Below are positions 8,417 to 14,256 of a stretch of DNA of 14,256 nucleotides, one piece after another. This DNA comes from JALZUE01 sp051251725 (GTDB taxonomy: Bacteria > Pseudomonadota > Gammaproteobacteria > Enterobacterales > Alteromonadaceae): the NCBI GenBank assembly GCA_051251725.1, contig JBPOFN010000069.1, positions 1-14,256 of the forward strand, in the 5' to 3' direction. The notes below the pieces were generated by a model. The model was not told the DNA's origin, did no database searches, and saw only the letters and a program-made list of their open reading frames with translations. A program made the position numbers and the translations under genes. Numbering within the stretch: the first letter of the stretch is position 1; every line of letters begins with the position of its first letter.

Positions 8417-8442
8417 ACACCAAACACTTGGGTGTTTGGTGT
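8417..8442 (-). terminator. Perfect 11-bp hairpin between the dioxygenase and GH2 genes
   Basis: ACACCAAACAC and GTGTTTGGTGT pair perfectly over 11 bp around a TTGG loop, 15 bases past the dioxygenase stop. The T-run (TTTT) is on the plus-strand side; in the direction of the dioxygenase transcript the stem is followed by GCTGCTGAG with no T-run. It may end transcription weakly, protect the 3' end of the upstream message, or separate the expression levels of the two genes. Confidence 0.5.
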
Positions 8443-8457
8443 TTTAATATTTAGCAA

Positions 8458-9300
8458 TTATTCAAACGGCGCCACTAAAGGGTTTAATTTTCCGTCAGCT
8501 AACTCGCCAGGTTTTCTATCTGGCAACCAACGATTTAAATCATCACGTCGACCTTGGTTCCAACGATTTTCTGGATCTGGATCAGGAAGAATCGCTGCCC
8601 TGTCTTCATACCAAATGATGGTCATAGCTTCGCGCATAATATTTGATTGATTTTCAGGGGCGCCATGTAAACACCAACCAGAATGGAATGTGGCGTCACC
8701 GGCTTGCATATCCCCATGATTAACAATTTCGAAGCCGCGCTCAGCACACATATCACTTAAGATGGCTTCAGACTCATCAGAAATTGGAATATCCCCCAAA
8801 TAACCAACGTTGCCAGTGCCACTAGCAAAATTTAGGGTGCCCATCGCTTTAGTAACATCGATCAAGGGCATCCACATAGTGACAAATTTATTCGTTTCTA
8901 ATGGCCAATAATGCTGATCTTGATGCCAAGGTGTTAAGCCGCCAAAGGGTTCTTTATATAAGGCTTGGTCGTGATAAATACGCACCTTATCAACACCCAA
9001 CAATTTCGCGGCAATACTGGCAAAACGTTTAGCTAAAACAAACTTTGCCACTTGTGGATAATCAGGCCACAAATTCATGATCTGTAAAAATGCTTTACCG
9101 TAAGTATCACGCTCGGCTAAGGGCAATAATTGAATTTTTGCTTTTCTATCAACCACAGCGTGATTGATTTCTTGACGATATGGTTCAACTTCACTGGCGT
9201 TACAAATACCATTAAGGCGTAGATGACCATTTTTTTGAAAAAAATCGATGTCAGTATTGCTGACTGAATAAACTGAATCTAAAACAGGTAAAACACTCAT
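8458..9300 (-). CDS. PhyH-family Fe(II)/2-oxoglutarate-dependent dioxygenase (280 aa)
   Basis: Phytanoyl-CoA dioxygenase-like (PhyH) non-haem iron oxygenase, predicted to couple 2-oxoglutarate decarboxylation to hydroxylation of a small organic substrate in the cytoplasm. The facial triad is complete: His126 and Asp128 in TPWHQDQHYWP, and His212 in LHGAPENQS. Arg223 lies 11 residues after His212, the spacing that binds the 2-oxoglutarate carboxylate in PhyH. There is no signal peptide. Length matches bacterial PhyH proteins. AGGG about eight bases upstream supports the ATG. It lies 110 bases downstream of the AraC-type regulator on the same strand and upstream of the GH2 gene, inside an algal-galactan locus. 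The substrate is unknown. Since hydroxylation of a methyl ether carbon releases formaldehyde, a methylated sugar such as 6-O-methyl-galactose is an attractive but untested candidate. The family call is strong; the demethylase role is inference. Confidence 0.88.
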   Translation of the reverse strand: MSVLPVLDSVYSVSNTDIDFFQKNGHLRLNGICNASEVEPYRQEINHAVVDRKAKIQLLPLAERDTYGKAFLQIMNLWPDYPQVAKFVLAKRFASIAAKLLGVDKVRIYHDQALYKEPFGGLTPWHQDQHYWPLETNKFVTMWMPLIDVTKAMGTLNFASGTGNVGYLGDIPISDESEAILSDMCAERGFEIVNHGDMQAGDATFHSGWCLHGAPENQSNIMREAMTIIWYEDRAAILPDPDPENRWNQGRRDDLNRWLPDRKPGELADGKLNPLVAPFE

Positions 9301-9383
9301 AATCTTGCCCTAATAGCTAAATAAACTGAATTTAACTATAGCAACAAGATCAGGAATAAAATACCTAATGTATATATGAAAAT

Positions 9384-9389
9384 ATTATA
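9384..9389 (-). promoter_or_regulatory. Possible -10 element between the AraC and dioxygenase genes
   Basis: A perfect TATAAT on the minus strand sits in a very AT-rich stretch just after the regulator's stop, about 85 bases before the dioxygenase ATG. No acceptable -35 is visible at normal spacing. Either the dioxygenase has its own activator-dependent promoter here or it is co-transcribed with the regulator. Confidence 0.25.
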
Positions 9390-9410
9390 TTCTTGACCTT
9401 TTAAAATCAG

Positions 9411-10274
9411 CTATTCTTCTATACGCATTTGTAATTGGCTACGGTACTTCTTAGGAGTAATAGCAAATTGCTTTTTAAACAAGGCAATAAAATGTGAAGG
9501 ATTAGCAAAATTAAGCTCATAACTAATGTCGGTAATCGACATACTTTGCTGACTTAATAATCGCGCAGCACTATAAAGTTTATGACGAACCGTGTATTCA
9601 GAAAAATTACAGCGAAAAACCGATTTAAACAAACGTGAAAAATAAGAGGTGGAGATATGACACAATTTAGCCGCTTCCACTAAATTTAGCTCAACATAGG
9701 TTTGATGCCGAAATAAATTAATAACCGGCTCTAAACGATCATAACCTTTTGTTAAAGTAATTGGCTGCGTATGCGGCGGCATCACAGGTTTTGCATATTC
9801 TACTAACCAAATCAGTAACAACTTCAATAAGGTTAAACTTTTTGTACTGTGCGGGTTTTGCTCATAACTGGCCTTTAACCATTGTACTTGATGTTTAACA
9901 ATCTCCAGTTGCTCAACACTTAATCGCAGTTGCATGCCTTGCTGTAAAAATGACGCTTCTTTTTCTAACCCTGATTGATTTAAAAATTCAGGTAAAAATT
10001 GAATAATGGTCCATGACTTCTTTTTATCACTTAATTCGAAATCATGTGTTTCTAACCCTGGGGTAAAAACGATGTCATTATTTACCAGTTCTGATTCCCC
10101 CTGACTATAGAAATAAGACCCTTCAATTTCATCAAAAATAATAAGTTCATGCACTTCGTGAAAATGCATAAAACATGAATAACCATCCTCTTCATTATAA
10201 TTTACATGATGAATTTCAAACTGAAAGCCTTGCTGTATACAAAACGGCTCGCAATATACATTTAATTTTGCCAT
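9411..10274 (-). CDS. AraC/XylS-family transcriptional regulator (287 aa)
   Basis: Likely local activator of the locus. The N-terminal part (about 15-95) looks like the AraC cupin sensor domain (MHFHEVHELIIF ... VNNDIVFTPG ... HDFEL), which would bind a sugar inducer. The C-terminal 100 residues form the paired helix-turn-helix: first around 198-220 (LVEAAKLCHISTSYFSRLFK), second around 246-270 (ITDISYELNFANPSHFIALF), ending in the family's typical F.ITPKKYR. I prefer the ATG ending at 10274 (MAKLNVY) over an in-frame GTG seven codons upstream because GGTGA precedes it at workable spacing; the difference is small. It diverges from the alcohol dehydrogenase gene across an intergenic region with a direct-repeat operator candidate and is followed on its own strand by the dioxygenase. 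The inducer cannot be read from sequence. Confidence 0.88.
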   Translation of the reverse strand: MAKLNVYCEPFCIQQGFQFEIHHVNYNEEDGYSCFMHFHEVHELIIFDEIEGSYFYSQGESELVNNDIVFTPGLETHDFELSDKKKSWTIIQFLPEFLNQSGLEKEASFLQQGMQLRLSVEQLEIVKHQVQWLKASYEQNPHSTKSLTLLKLLLIWLVEYAKPVMPPHTQPITLTKGYDRLEPVINLFRHQTYVELNLVEAAKLCHISTSYFSRLFKSVFRCNFSEYTVRHKLYSAARLLSQQSMSITDISYELNFANPSHFIALFKKQFAITPKKYRSQLQMRIEE

Positions 10275-10322
10275 TGTAAAATCACCATAAAACACTTAAT
10301 CAGCGCGAAGATAATCTAGAGT

Positions 10323-10379
10323 AACCTAACATAAATGTGAAGTTAAAGTAGAATCGTAAAAATTTAACATAAATGTCAA
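10323..10379. promoter_or_regulatory. Direct-repeat operator candidate for the AraC-type regulator
   Basis: Two copies of a 19-base element lie at 10323-10341 and 10361-10379, identical at 16 of 19 positions around the shared 12-mer TAACATAAATGT, starting 38 bases apart (about 3.6 helical turns). AraC-family proteins usually bind paired direct repeats. The second copy ends within the -35 position of the rightward promoter whose -10 is at 10400-10405. Each core also contains the small palindrome ACAT-AA-ATGT. The leftward regulator gene starts only about 50 bases away, so autoregulation is plausible. Confidence 0.55.
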
Positions 10380-10399
10380 ATGCATAATATTATATAGCC

Positions 10400-10405
10400 T
10401 ATACT
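10400..10405 (+). promoter_or_regulatory. -10 element of the alcohol dehydrogenase promoter
   Basis: TATACT (five of six to consensus) lies 74 bases before the dehydrogenase ATG. At 17-18 bases upstream there is only CAAATG or TCAAAT, a poor -35, but that position coincides with the end of the second direct repeat. This is the layout of an activator-dependent (class II) promoter. Confidence 0.45.
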
Positions 10406-10479
10406 TAGCAGAATTTCTTATTAGTTCGTGTTCAAATGTAAAATACTTATTATTTTATTTTTCTTGTTAAGGAATTTCC

Positions 10480-11586
10480 ATGCTGCAATCTCGTGCAATC
10501 GTTTCAAACGGTCAAGGCCAATATAAATTAACTACCGTTGCTGTTGGCGCTCCAGCTGCTGGCGAAGTTCAAGTAAAATTAATGGCCAGTGGTATTTGTC
10601 ATACTGACTGGGATTCAATTGAAAATTGGAATAAAGAATTTATTGTTGGCCATGAAGGTGCTGGTATTGTTTCAGAAGTTGGTGCTGGTGTTACTAAAGT
10701 GGCGATTGGCGACCACGTTATTTTGAACTGGGCAATTCCTTGTGGCGCATGTTTTCAGTGTAACGAAGGCAATTTACATATTTGTGAGAAAAACTCCCCT
10801 GTTTGTGGCTGCGCTTTAGACGGCCATGCCCACGGTGAAGCAACTACCCACAATGACCAAGCAATGGAGCGCTCTTTCCATCTTGGCACGATGAGCGAAT
10901 ATACCGTGATAAAAGAAGCTGCGGTAGTAAAAATGGATAAAGACATTCCATTTACGTCTGCCTCAATTGTTGGTTGTGGTGTGATGACTGGCTGGGGCTC
11001 TGCTGTTAATGCCGCACAAGTGAAAGCAGGTTCTTCAGCCTGTATCATTGGCTGTGGTGGTGTTGGTCTTAATGTGATTCAAGGCGCTAAAGTTTCTGGT
11101 GCGGCAAAAATTATTGCTATTGATATTAGCGAAGAACGATTGACACAAGCAAAAGAGTTTGGCGCTACACATGGTATTGTCGCTGAAAAAGATGATGTCG
11201 ATTTTGTAAAAGTTAAAGCACAAGTACAAGCTTTAACTGATGGCCGAGGTGCCGATTACGCATTCGAATGTACCGCCATTCCAGCTTTAGGCTCAGCGCC
11301 TTTAACTTTAGTGAGAAACTCAGGTACCGCTATTCAAGTAAGTGGCATAGAACAGCGCATTGATTTTGACTGTGAGTTATTTGAGTGGGATAAAAAATAC
11401 ATCAATCCGTTATATGGCATGTGTAACCCTGAACGCGATTTCCCTCGCATTTTAAATTTATATCAAAATGGTGATATGAAGTTAGACGAGTTAGTGACAA
11501 AAACTTATAAACTTGAAGAATTAGAGCAAGGTTTTGACGACTTATTAAATGGCCGCATTGCTAAAGGCGTTGTGGTTTTTGATTAA
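10480..11586 (+). CDS. Zinc-dependent alcohol dehydrogenase, MDR superfamily, class III-like (368 aa)
   Basis: Medium-chain NAD-dependent alcohol/aldehyde dehydrogenase, cytoplasmic. Catalytic zinc ligands are Cys40 (GICHTD), His58-Glu59 (GHEGAG) and Cys166 (GCGVMTGWG). The structural zinc lobe is complete: Cys88, Cys91, Cys94 and Cys102. The Rossmann motif GCGGVG (191-196) and an Asp after beta-2 (IIAIDIS) indicate NAD rather than NADP. Overall pattern and length match the class I/III ADH group to which glutathione-dependent formaldehyde dehydrogenase belongs. However, the class III block with the glutathione-binding Arg (KVRATQG in classical enzymes) is replaced by EKNSPVCGC here, so true S-hydroxymethylglutathione activity is doubtful. 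AAGGAA lies seven bases before the ATG. It is transcribed away from the AraC gene, behind the direct-repeat operator, and is followed by a terminator. Candidate roles are formaldehyde or other aldehyde/alcohol oxidation linked to galactan catabolism. Confidence 0.85.
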   Translation: MLQSRAIVSNGQGQYKLTTVAVGAPAAGEVQVKLMASGICHTDWDSIENWNKEFIVGHEGAGIVSEVGAGVTKVAIGDHVILNWAIPCGACFQCNEGNLHICEKNSPVCGCALDGHAHGEATTHNDQAMERSFHLGTMSEYTVIKEAAVVKMDKDIPFTSASIVGCGVMTGWGSAVNAAQVKAGSSACIIGCGGVGLNVIQGAKVSGAAKIIAIDISEERLTQAKEFGATHGIVAEKDDVDFVKVKAQVQALTDGRGADYAFECTAIPALGSAPLTLVRNSGTAIQVSGIEQRIDFDCELFEWDKKYINPLYGMCNPERDFPRILNLYQNGDMKLDELVTKTYKLEELEQGFDDLLNGRIAKGVVVFD

Positions 11587-11641
11587 TATATTGATCGATT
11601 AATTTATGTATTTAGTTATAAATTAAACCTTACTACCCGAT

Positions 11642-11670
11642 AAAGCCTCTTGTTCTTCTTGAGGCTTTTT
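11642..11670 (+). terminator. Rho-independent terminator after the alcohol dehydrogenase
   Basis: AAAGCCTC / GAGGCTTT forms an 8-bp stem with an 11-base loop and runs into TTTTT, 56 bases past the stop. It separates the dehydrogenase from the esterase-GH16 pair, although partial read-through is possible. Confidence 0.75.
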
Positions 11671-11736
11671 ATCAATATAAATTTACTAAACAAATATCGT
11701 ACTGACGGCTACATGCTATTTCCTCGTCGGTACCAC

Positions 11737-11742
11737 AAGGAA
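11737..11742 (+). promoter_or_regulatory. Ribosome binding site that fixes the esterase start
   Basis: AAGGAA lies about seven bases before the ATG at 11749. The in-frame extension back to a TTG at 11650 would begin inside the loop of the dehydrogenase terminator, so the ATG at 11749 is the likely start. Confidence 0.7.
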
Positions 11743-11748
11743 TCAATA

Positions 11749-12561
11749 ATGGCAATAAATCGACTTGAAGTATCAAACGCCAACTATGTTGCTGACAATA
11801 CACAGTTGCTCACTATACATTCTTCTTATCTAAACAGACGCCACGATGTTTCAATATACAATGTAAATGCAAGTAAAAAAAACACACCTATTATCATTTT
11901 AATGCACGGCGTTTATGGTAATCACTGGGTTTGGATGGGCTTAGGCGGTATTCACAAAGTTTATGACGCATTACGCGCTGAACATCAGATTGATGATTTT
12001 ATTTTAGTAATGCCCTCCGATGGTGGTTTGTTCGACGGCTCCGCTTATTTACCAACATTAGCGCATGGTAATTACGAGCAGTGGATCATGGACGATGTCG
12101 TTAAAGCTGTAATTCAAACCGTTCCTACTGCAAACGAAGAAAGTAATCTTTATTTAAGTGGTTTATCTATGGGCGGTTATGGCGCACTTCGTTTAGGCGT
12201 TAAGTATCCTAACCAAGTGAAAGGTATTTCGGCTCACTCTTCAATAACACAATTACACGAACTCAATAAATTTACCGAAACACATCTTGAGCATTACCAA
12301 TGCGAAAATGAACAAGAGCATGATATTTTGTATTGGGCTCAAAAGCATAAATCATCATTACCACCGTTACGTTTTGACTGTGGTAAAGATGATATTTTGT
12401 ATCAAGGAAATTTAACATTTAAAGCCGCGTTGGAAAAAGCAGAGGTTAATTTCAGCTTTGATGCTTTTGACGGTGAACACGCCTGGGCGTATTGGCATGA
12501 ACATATTGTCCAAACATTTATGTTTTTTAATGGCATCGAAAATTCAAATCAAAACAGATAA
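11749..12561 (+). CDS. Cytoplasmic serine esterase, esterase D / tributyrin-esterase-like alpha/beta hydrolase (270 aa)
   Basis: Alpha/beta hydrolase of the esterase D-like family. The nucleophile is Ser140 in GLSMGGYG, the acid probably Asp214 or Asp215 in CGKDD, and the base His244 in DGEHAWAYW; His53-Gly54 forms the oxyanion-hole strand end. There is no signal peptide, so it acts in the cytoplasm. The family includes S-formylglutathione hydrolase and short-chain acyl esterases, but the SFGH block (SGLTC with its conserved Cys) is absent; here it reads MHGVYGNH, closer to the tributyrin esterase/acetyl-xylan-esterase-like branch. It is followed after 17 bases by the secreted GH16 gene, so the two are co-transcribed. 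It could hydrolyse acyl groups from imported oligosaccharides, or a formyl ester made after the dehydrogenase step. The substrate is not determined. Confidence 0.82.
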   Translation: MAINRLEVSNANYVADNTQLLTIHSSYLNRRHDVSIYNVNASKKNTPIIILMHGVYGNHWVWMGLGGIHKVYDALRAEHQIDDFILVMPSDGGLFDGSAYLPTLAHGNYEQWIMDDVVKAVIQTVPTANEESNLYLSGLSMGGYGALRLGVKYPNQVKGISAHSSITQLHELNKFTETHLEHYQCENEQEHDILYWAQKHKSSLPPLRFDCGKDDILYQGNLTFKAALEKAEVNFSFDAFDGEHAWAYWHEHIVQTFMFFNGIENSNQNR

Positions 12562-12578
12562 CGGTTAGGAAAATAAAA

Positions 12579-13445
12579 ATGAGAAAATTAACCATATTAT
12601 TTGCCTGTAGTGCCTTATTTACCGGTGCAGTTTTTAGTGACGCGACCATGCCAGCTAAAGGCTATGAAGCAGCAATAAAAAGTGCTGACTTTATTACTCG
12701 CACCAACCAACAACACCCATTATCAGATCAAAAAAACCAAGGTAATTGGGTATTAAATACTGATTTTTCCGATGAATTTGAAACTGACAAGCTGGATATT
12801 GAACGCTGGTGGCCAAACAACCCTGGTTGGAAAGGACGCCCACCGACAAACTTTCATGGTAGTAATGTCAGCATTGATAATGGCGAGTTAGTTTTTAAAA
12901 TAAACCAACACGGAGATACCAAATTACCTGAAGGTTACACTCACACCTCAGGTTTTATTAAATCACGTAACGATATTTTATATGGCTACTTTGAAAGTGA
13001 AGCTAAATTAATGGATGCCCCTTGGGTCTCCGGTTTTTGGTTAAACAAAGTCACAAAACAGTGGTGGACAGAAATTGATATCAATGAGAACTGCCCTTGC
13101 CAAGAAGGACTTCGCCATAATTTAAACAGTAATGTTCATATCTTCCGTTCACCAGCAGATAAAGGTGGTATTAAAAAGCTAATTTCGTCTCCTAAAAAGT
13201 ATTTTTTTCCAGTCGAGCTTAATGATGATTATCACGTTTGGGGCTTAGAATGGAATAAAGAGGTTATTCGTTTTTTCATTGATGGGGTCATGTTCCGTGA
13301 AGTTAAAAACGTGCATTGGCATCAACCACTTGAAATCAATTTAAATAATGAAACTAATAAATGGCTTGGTGCGGTTCCTGACGATACACGTATAGATAAA
13401 GAATACCGCGTGAAATATGTCAGAGTTTGGACTAATAATAAATAA
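12579..13445 (+). CDS. GH16 endo-beta-galactanase, secreted (288 aa)
   Basis: Second family 16 hydrolase, distinct from the lipoprotein copy. The catalytic signature EIDINE gives Glu165 (nucleophile), Asp167 and Glu170 (acid/base). A type I signal peptide (about residues 1-20, ...LFTGAVFS) precedes a short linker and the jelly-roll domain (about 58-286), which ends YVKYVRVW-like as usual for GH16. The segment GRPPTNF ... SNVSIDNGELVF followed by the catalytic strand fits agarase/porphyranase-like members better than laminarinases. Two nearby Cys (NCPC, 171-174) directly after the catalytic strand are unusual and could affect the active-site rim. AGGA lies eight bases before the ATG, and the gene is 17 bases behind the esterase. 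Exact substrate (agarose, porphyran or a related galactan) cannot be assigned by eye. Confidence 0.83.
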   Translation: MRKLTILFACSALFTGAVFSDATMPAKGYEAAIKSADFITRTNQQHPLSDQKNQGNWVLNTDFSDEFETDKLDIERWWPNNPGWKGRPPTNFHGSNVSIDNGELVFKINQHGDTKLPEGYTHTSGFIKSRNDILYGYFESEAKLMDAPWVSGFWLNKVTKQWWTEIDINENCPCQEGLRHNLNSNVHIFRSPADKGGIKKLISSPKKYFFPVELNDDYHVWGLEWNKEVIRFFIDGVMFREVKNVHWHQPLEINLNNETNKWLGAVPDDTRIDKEYRVKYVRVWTNNK

Positions 13446-13506
13446 CCCCTGCAATAATTAAAACACGAGACACCTTCCTTTATAAATTCATCTCAACAAC
13501 ATTAAC

Positions 13507-13548
13507 GGAACAACAAAAGGCAATCTAGGTGATTACTCTTGTTGTTCC
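13507..13548. terminator. Convergent hairpin between the GH16 and acetyltransferase genes
   Basis: A perfect 10-bp inverted repeat GGAACAACAA / TTGTTGTTCC encloses a 22-base loop that can itself pair (AATC/GATT). On the plus strand it is followed by AAACTTTTTATA. It lies 61 bases after the GH16 stop and 7 bases before the oppositely oriented acetyltransferase stop, so it may serve both genes. Confidence 0.6.
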
Positions 13549-13555
13549 AAACTTT

Positions 13556-14038
13556 TTATAATGTCTTTTCCCAAAACAGTGCATGACCAAATTCTTCATT
13601 TAACTCATATCCCGAAAAGCCAAATTTTTTATAAGCGTGTTTAGCTGCGTTATTAGCTGATAAAACTTCTAACGTAACCTTACAGCAGCCTTGCTCACGT
13701 GCAATCTCTTCAATACCATTTAAGAGCTTCTGACTAAGACCTAATTTTCTAAAATCACTAAGCACTGCCAGATCATGAATATTTATTAGCGGCTGGCAGT
13801 TAAATGTCGAAAAACCAACAAAAGCATTTAAAAACCCAGCCGGCACTTTATTAACATAACAAATCAAAGTTATAGCAGAAGCTATCTCTTTAAGCTTATT
13901 CACTAGGTTGTTCTTAGCGTAATCGCTAAGCCCTTTACCTCCCCCCATAGGATCTAAAGCGTATTGATTTAGTAAATAGAGCAAGTCTTTACCTTGCTGC
14001 TCGTTGTTATAGTTAACCCGTACCAGCTGTATATCCAT
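13556..14038 (-). CDS. GNAT-family N-acetyltransferase (160 aa)
   Basis: Acetyl-CoA-dependent acetyltransferase of the GNAT fold. The beta-4 strand and acetyl-CoA loop are visible as DLAVLSDFRKLGLSQKLL (89-106), with RKLGLS matching the R/Q-x-x-G-x-G/A pyrophosphate-binding motif. The beta-5/helix region LEVLSANNAAKHAYKKFGF (123-141) is typical for the family. The start could be the ATG ending at 14038 or a GTG three codons upstream; neither has a strong Shine-Dalgarno sequence. The substrate is unknown. It converges on the sugar locus and is probably outside it functionally. Confidence 0.85.
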   Translation of the reverse strand: MDIQLVRVNYNNEQQGKDLLYLLNQYALDPMGGGKGLSDYAKNNLVNKLKEIASAITLICYVNKVPAGFLNAFVGFSTFNCQPLINIHDLAVLSDFRKLGLSQKLLNGIEEIAREQGCCKVTLEVLSANNAAKHAYKKFGFSGYELNEEFGHALFWEKTL

Positions 14039-14187
14039 AATCGCCACAAATCATTTAATAGACACTAACCTTAATCAAAGACTAATCACATTGCTAGTTG
14101 TTGGTTAATTTATTGGAGATGTTTCTTGGTAATTAGTTATTGGAAAAGCAGATAATATGAAAAATGAAAATAAACAGCTAGACAGCA

Positions 14188-14216
14188 AAAAGCCCGCAAC
14201 ATAGTTGCGGGCTTTT
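14188..14216. terminator. Strong GC-rich hairpin terminator near the right edge
   Basis: A perfect 13-bp stem AAAAGCCCGCAAC / GTTGCGGGCTTTT with a three-base loop, ending in T-runs on both strands (five Ts on the minus side). The gene it ends may be a leftward one beyond the window. The 209 bases from 14048 to the end hold no convincing gene. Confidence 0.8.
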
Positions 14217-14219
14217 GAC

Positions 14220-14233
14220 GTGCACGGATGCAC
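14220..14233. repeat. Short palindrome at the right edge (possible start of an intergenic repeat)
   Basis: GTGCA-CGGA-TGCAC directly follows the terminator and is followed by a CCATGG palindrome before the window ends. Marine gammaproteobacterial genomes carry families of such GTGCA/CCATGG-containing intergenic palindromes, but only part is visible here. Confidence 0.25.
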
Positions 14234-14256
14234 TAATGTCGTACTGCCATGGAAGG

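Noticed and set aside
8181..8447. Plus-strand open frame antisense to the GH2 start and its leader (88 codons)
   Set aside because: It overlaps the signal-peptide end of a clear GH2 gene; its hydrophobic composition is a by-product of the complementary sequence and T-rich leader, and no domain is visible.
8458..9300. Phytanoyl-CoA hydroxylase acting in fatty-acid metabolism
   Set aside because: Only the fold and iron/2-oxoglutarate residues are shared with that enzyme; no acyl-CoA metabolism genes are nearby, and bacterial PhyH proteins have very diverse substrates.
11650..11748. Upstream extension of the esterase from a TTG at 11650
   Set aside because: It would start inside the loop of the dehydrogenase terminator and lacks a ribosome binding site; the ATG at 11749 has AAGGAA at good spacing and begins a normal cytoplasmic protein.
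11749..12561. Calling the esterase S-formylglutathione hydrolase (frmB/fghA)
   Set aside because: The position next to the dehydrogenase invites it, but the conserved SGLTC block with its Cys is absent; kept as an unspecified esterase.
12579..13445. Laminarinase (beta-1,3-glucanase) assignment for the GH16 enzymes
   Set aside because: GH16 includes laminarinases, but the two GH2 beta-galactosidase-type neighbours and the agarase-like C-terminal blocks favour a galactan substrate; a glucanase is not fully excluded.
14157..14204. Sixteen-codon plus-strand open frame (ATG to TAG) ending within the terminator
   Set aside because: Too short, poor Shine-Dalgarno spacing, and half of it is formed by the terminator stem itself; it does not look like a translated leader for any gene in view.

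Overview
The window comes from an AT-rich marine gammaproteobacterium, most likely an alga-associated Alteromonadales member such as Colwellia or Thalassotalea. That placement is inferred from base composition, codon use and gene content; no marker gene is present. Most of the window (about 1.9 to 13.4 kb) is a carbohydrate-utilisation locus for a red-algal galactan of the agar or porphyran type.

Layout. Bases 1-801 hold the 3' end of a di-haem c-type cytochrome oxidoreductase (DUF1111 type), followed by a hairpin. Two small minus-strand genes of unknown function follow (898-1149 soluble, 1243-1632 membrane). The minus-strand arm of the locus then reads from right to left: AraC-type regulator (9411-10274), PhyH-type Fe(II)/2-oxoglutarate dioxygenase (8458-9300), exported GH2 beta-galactosidase (5741-8311), GH16 lipoprotein endo-hydrolase (4616-5563) and a second GH2 as a lipoprotein (1921-4572). 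The plus-strand arm diverges from the regulator: zinc alcohol dehydrogenase (10480-11586), terminator, cytoplasmic serine esterase (11749-12561) and a second, secreted GH16 (12579-13445). A convergent hairpin separates it from a GNAT acetyltransferase (13556-14038). The window ends just past a strong hairpin terminator.

How the genes may work together. The two GH16 enzymes would cut the galactan chain in or outside the envelope. The two GH2 enzymes would release beta-linked galactose residues from oligosaccharides. Agar and porphyran carry 6-O-methyl-galactose, whose known bacterial demethylation uses a cytochrome P450 with a ferredoxin and a reductase and yields galactose plus formaldehyde. 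This window has no P450 or ferredoxin. In their place, beside the regulator, it has a 2-oxoglutarate dioxygenase with an intact HxD...H...R active site and, across the divergent promoter, a zinc alcohol dehydrogenase followed by an esterase. The most interesting hypothesis here is that the dioxygenase is an alternative oxidative sugar O-demethylase and the dehydrogenase/esterase pair deals with the aldehyde. This is inference only: the dehydrogenase lacks the class III glutathione-site motif and the esterase lacks the S-formylglutathione hydrolase motif.

Regulation. The regulator/dehydrogenase intergenic region carries a 19-base imperfect direct repeat (16 of 19 identical, 38 bases apart). 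Its proximal copy runs into the -35 position of a promoter with a good -10, as expected for an AraC-type activator site. No sulfatase, TonB receptor or sugar transporter lies inside the window.
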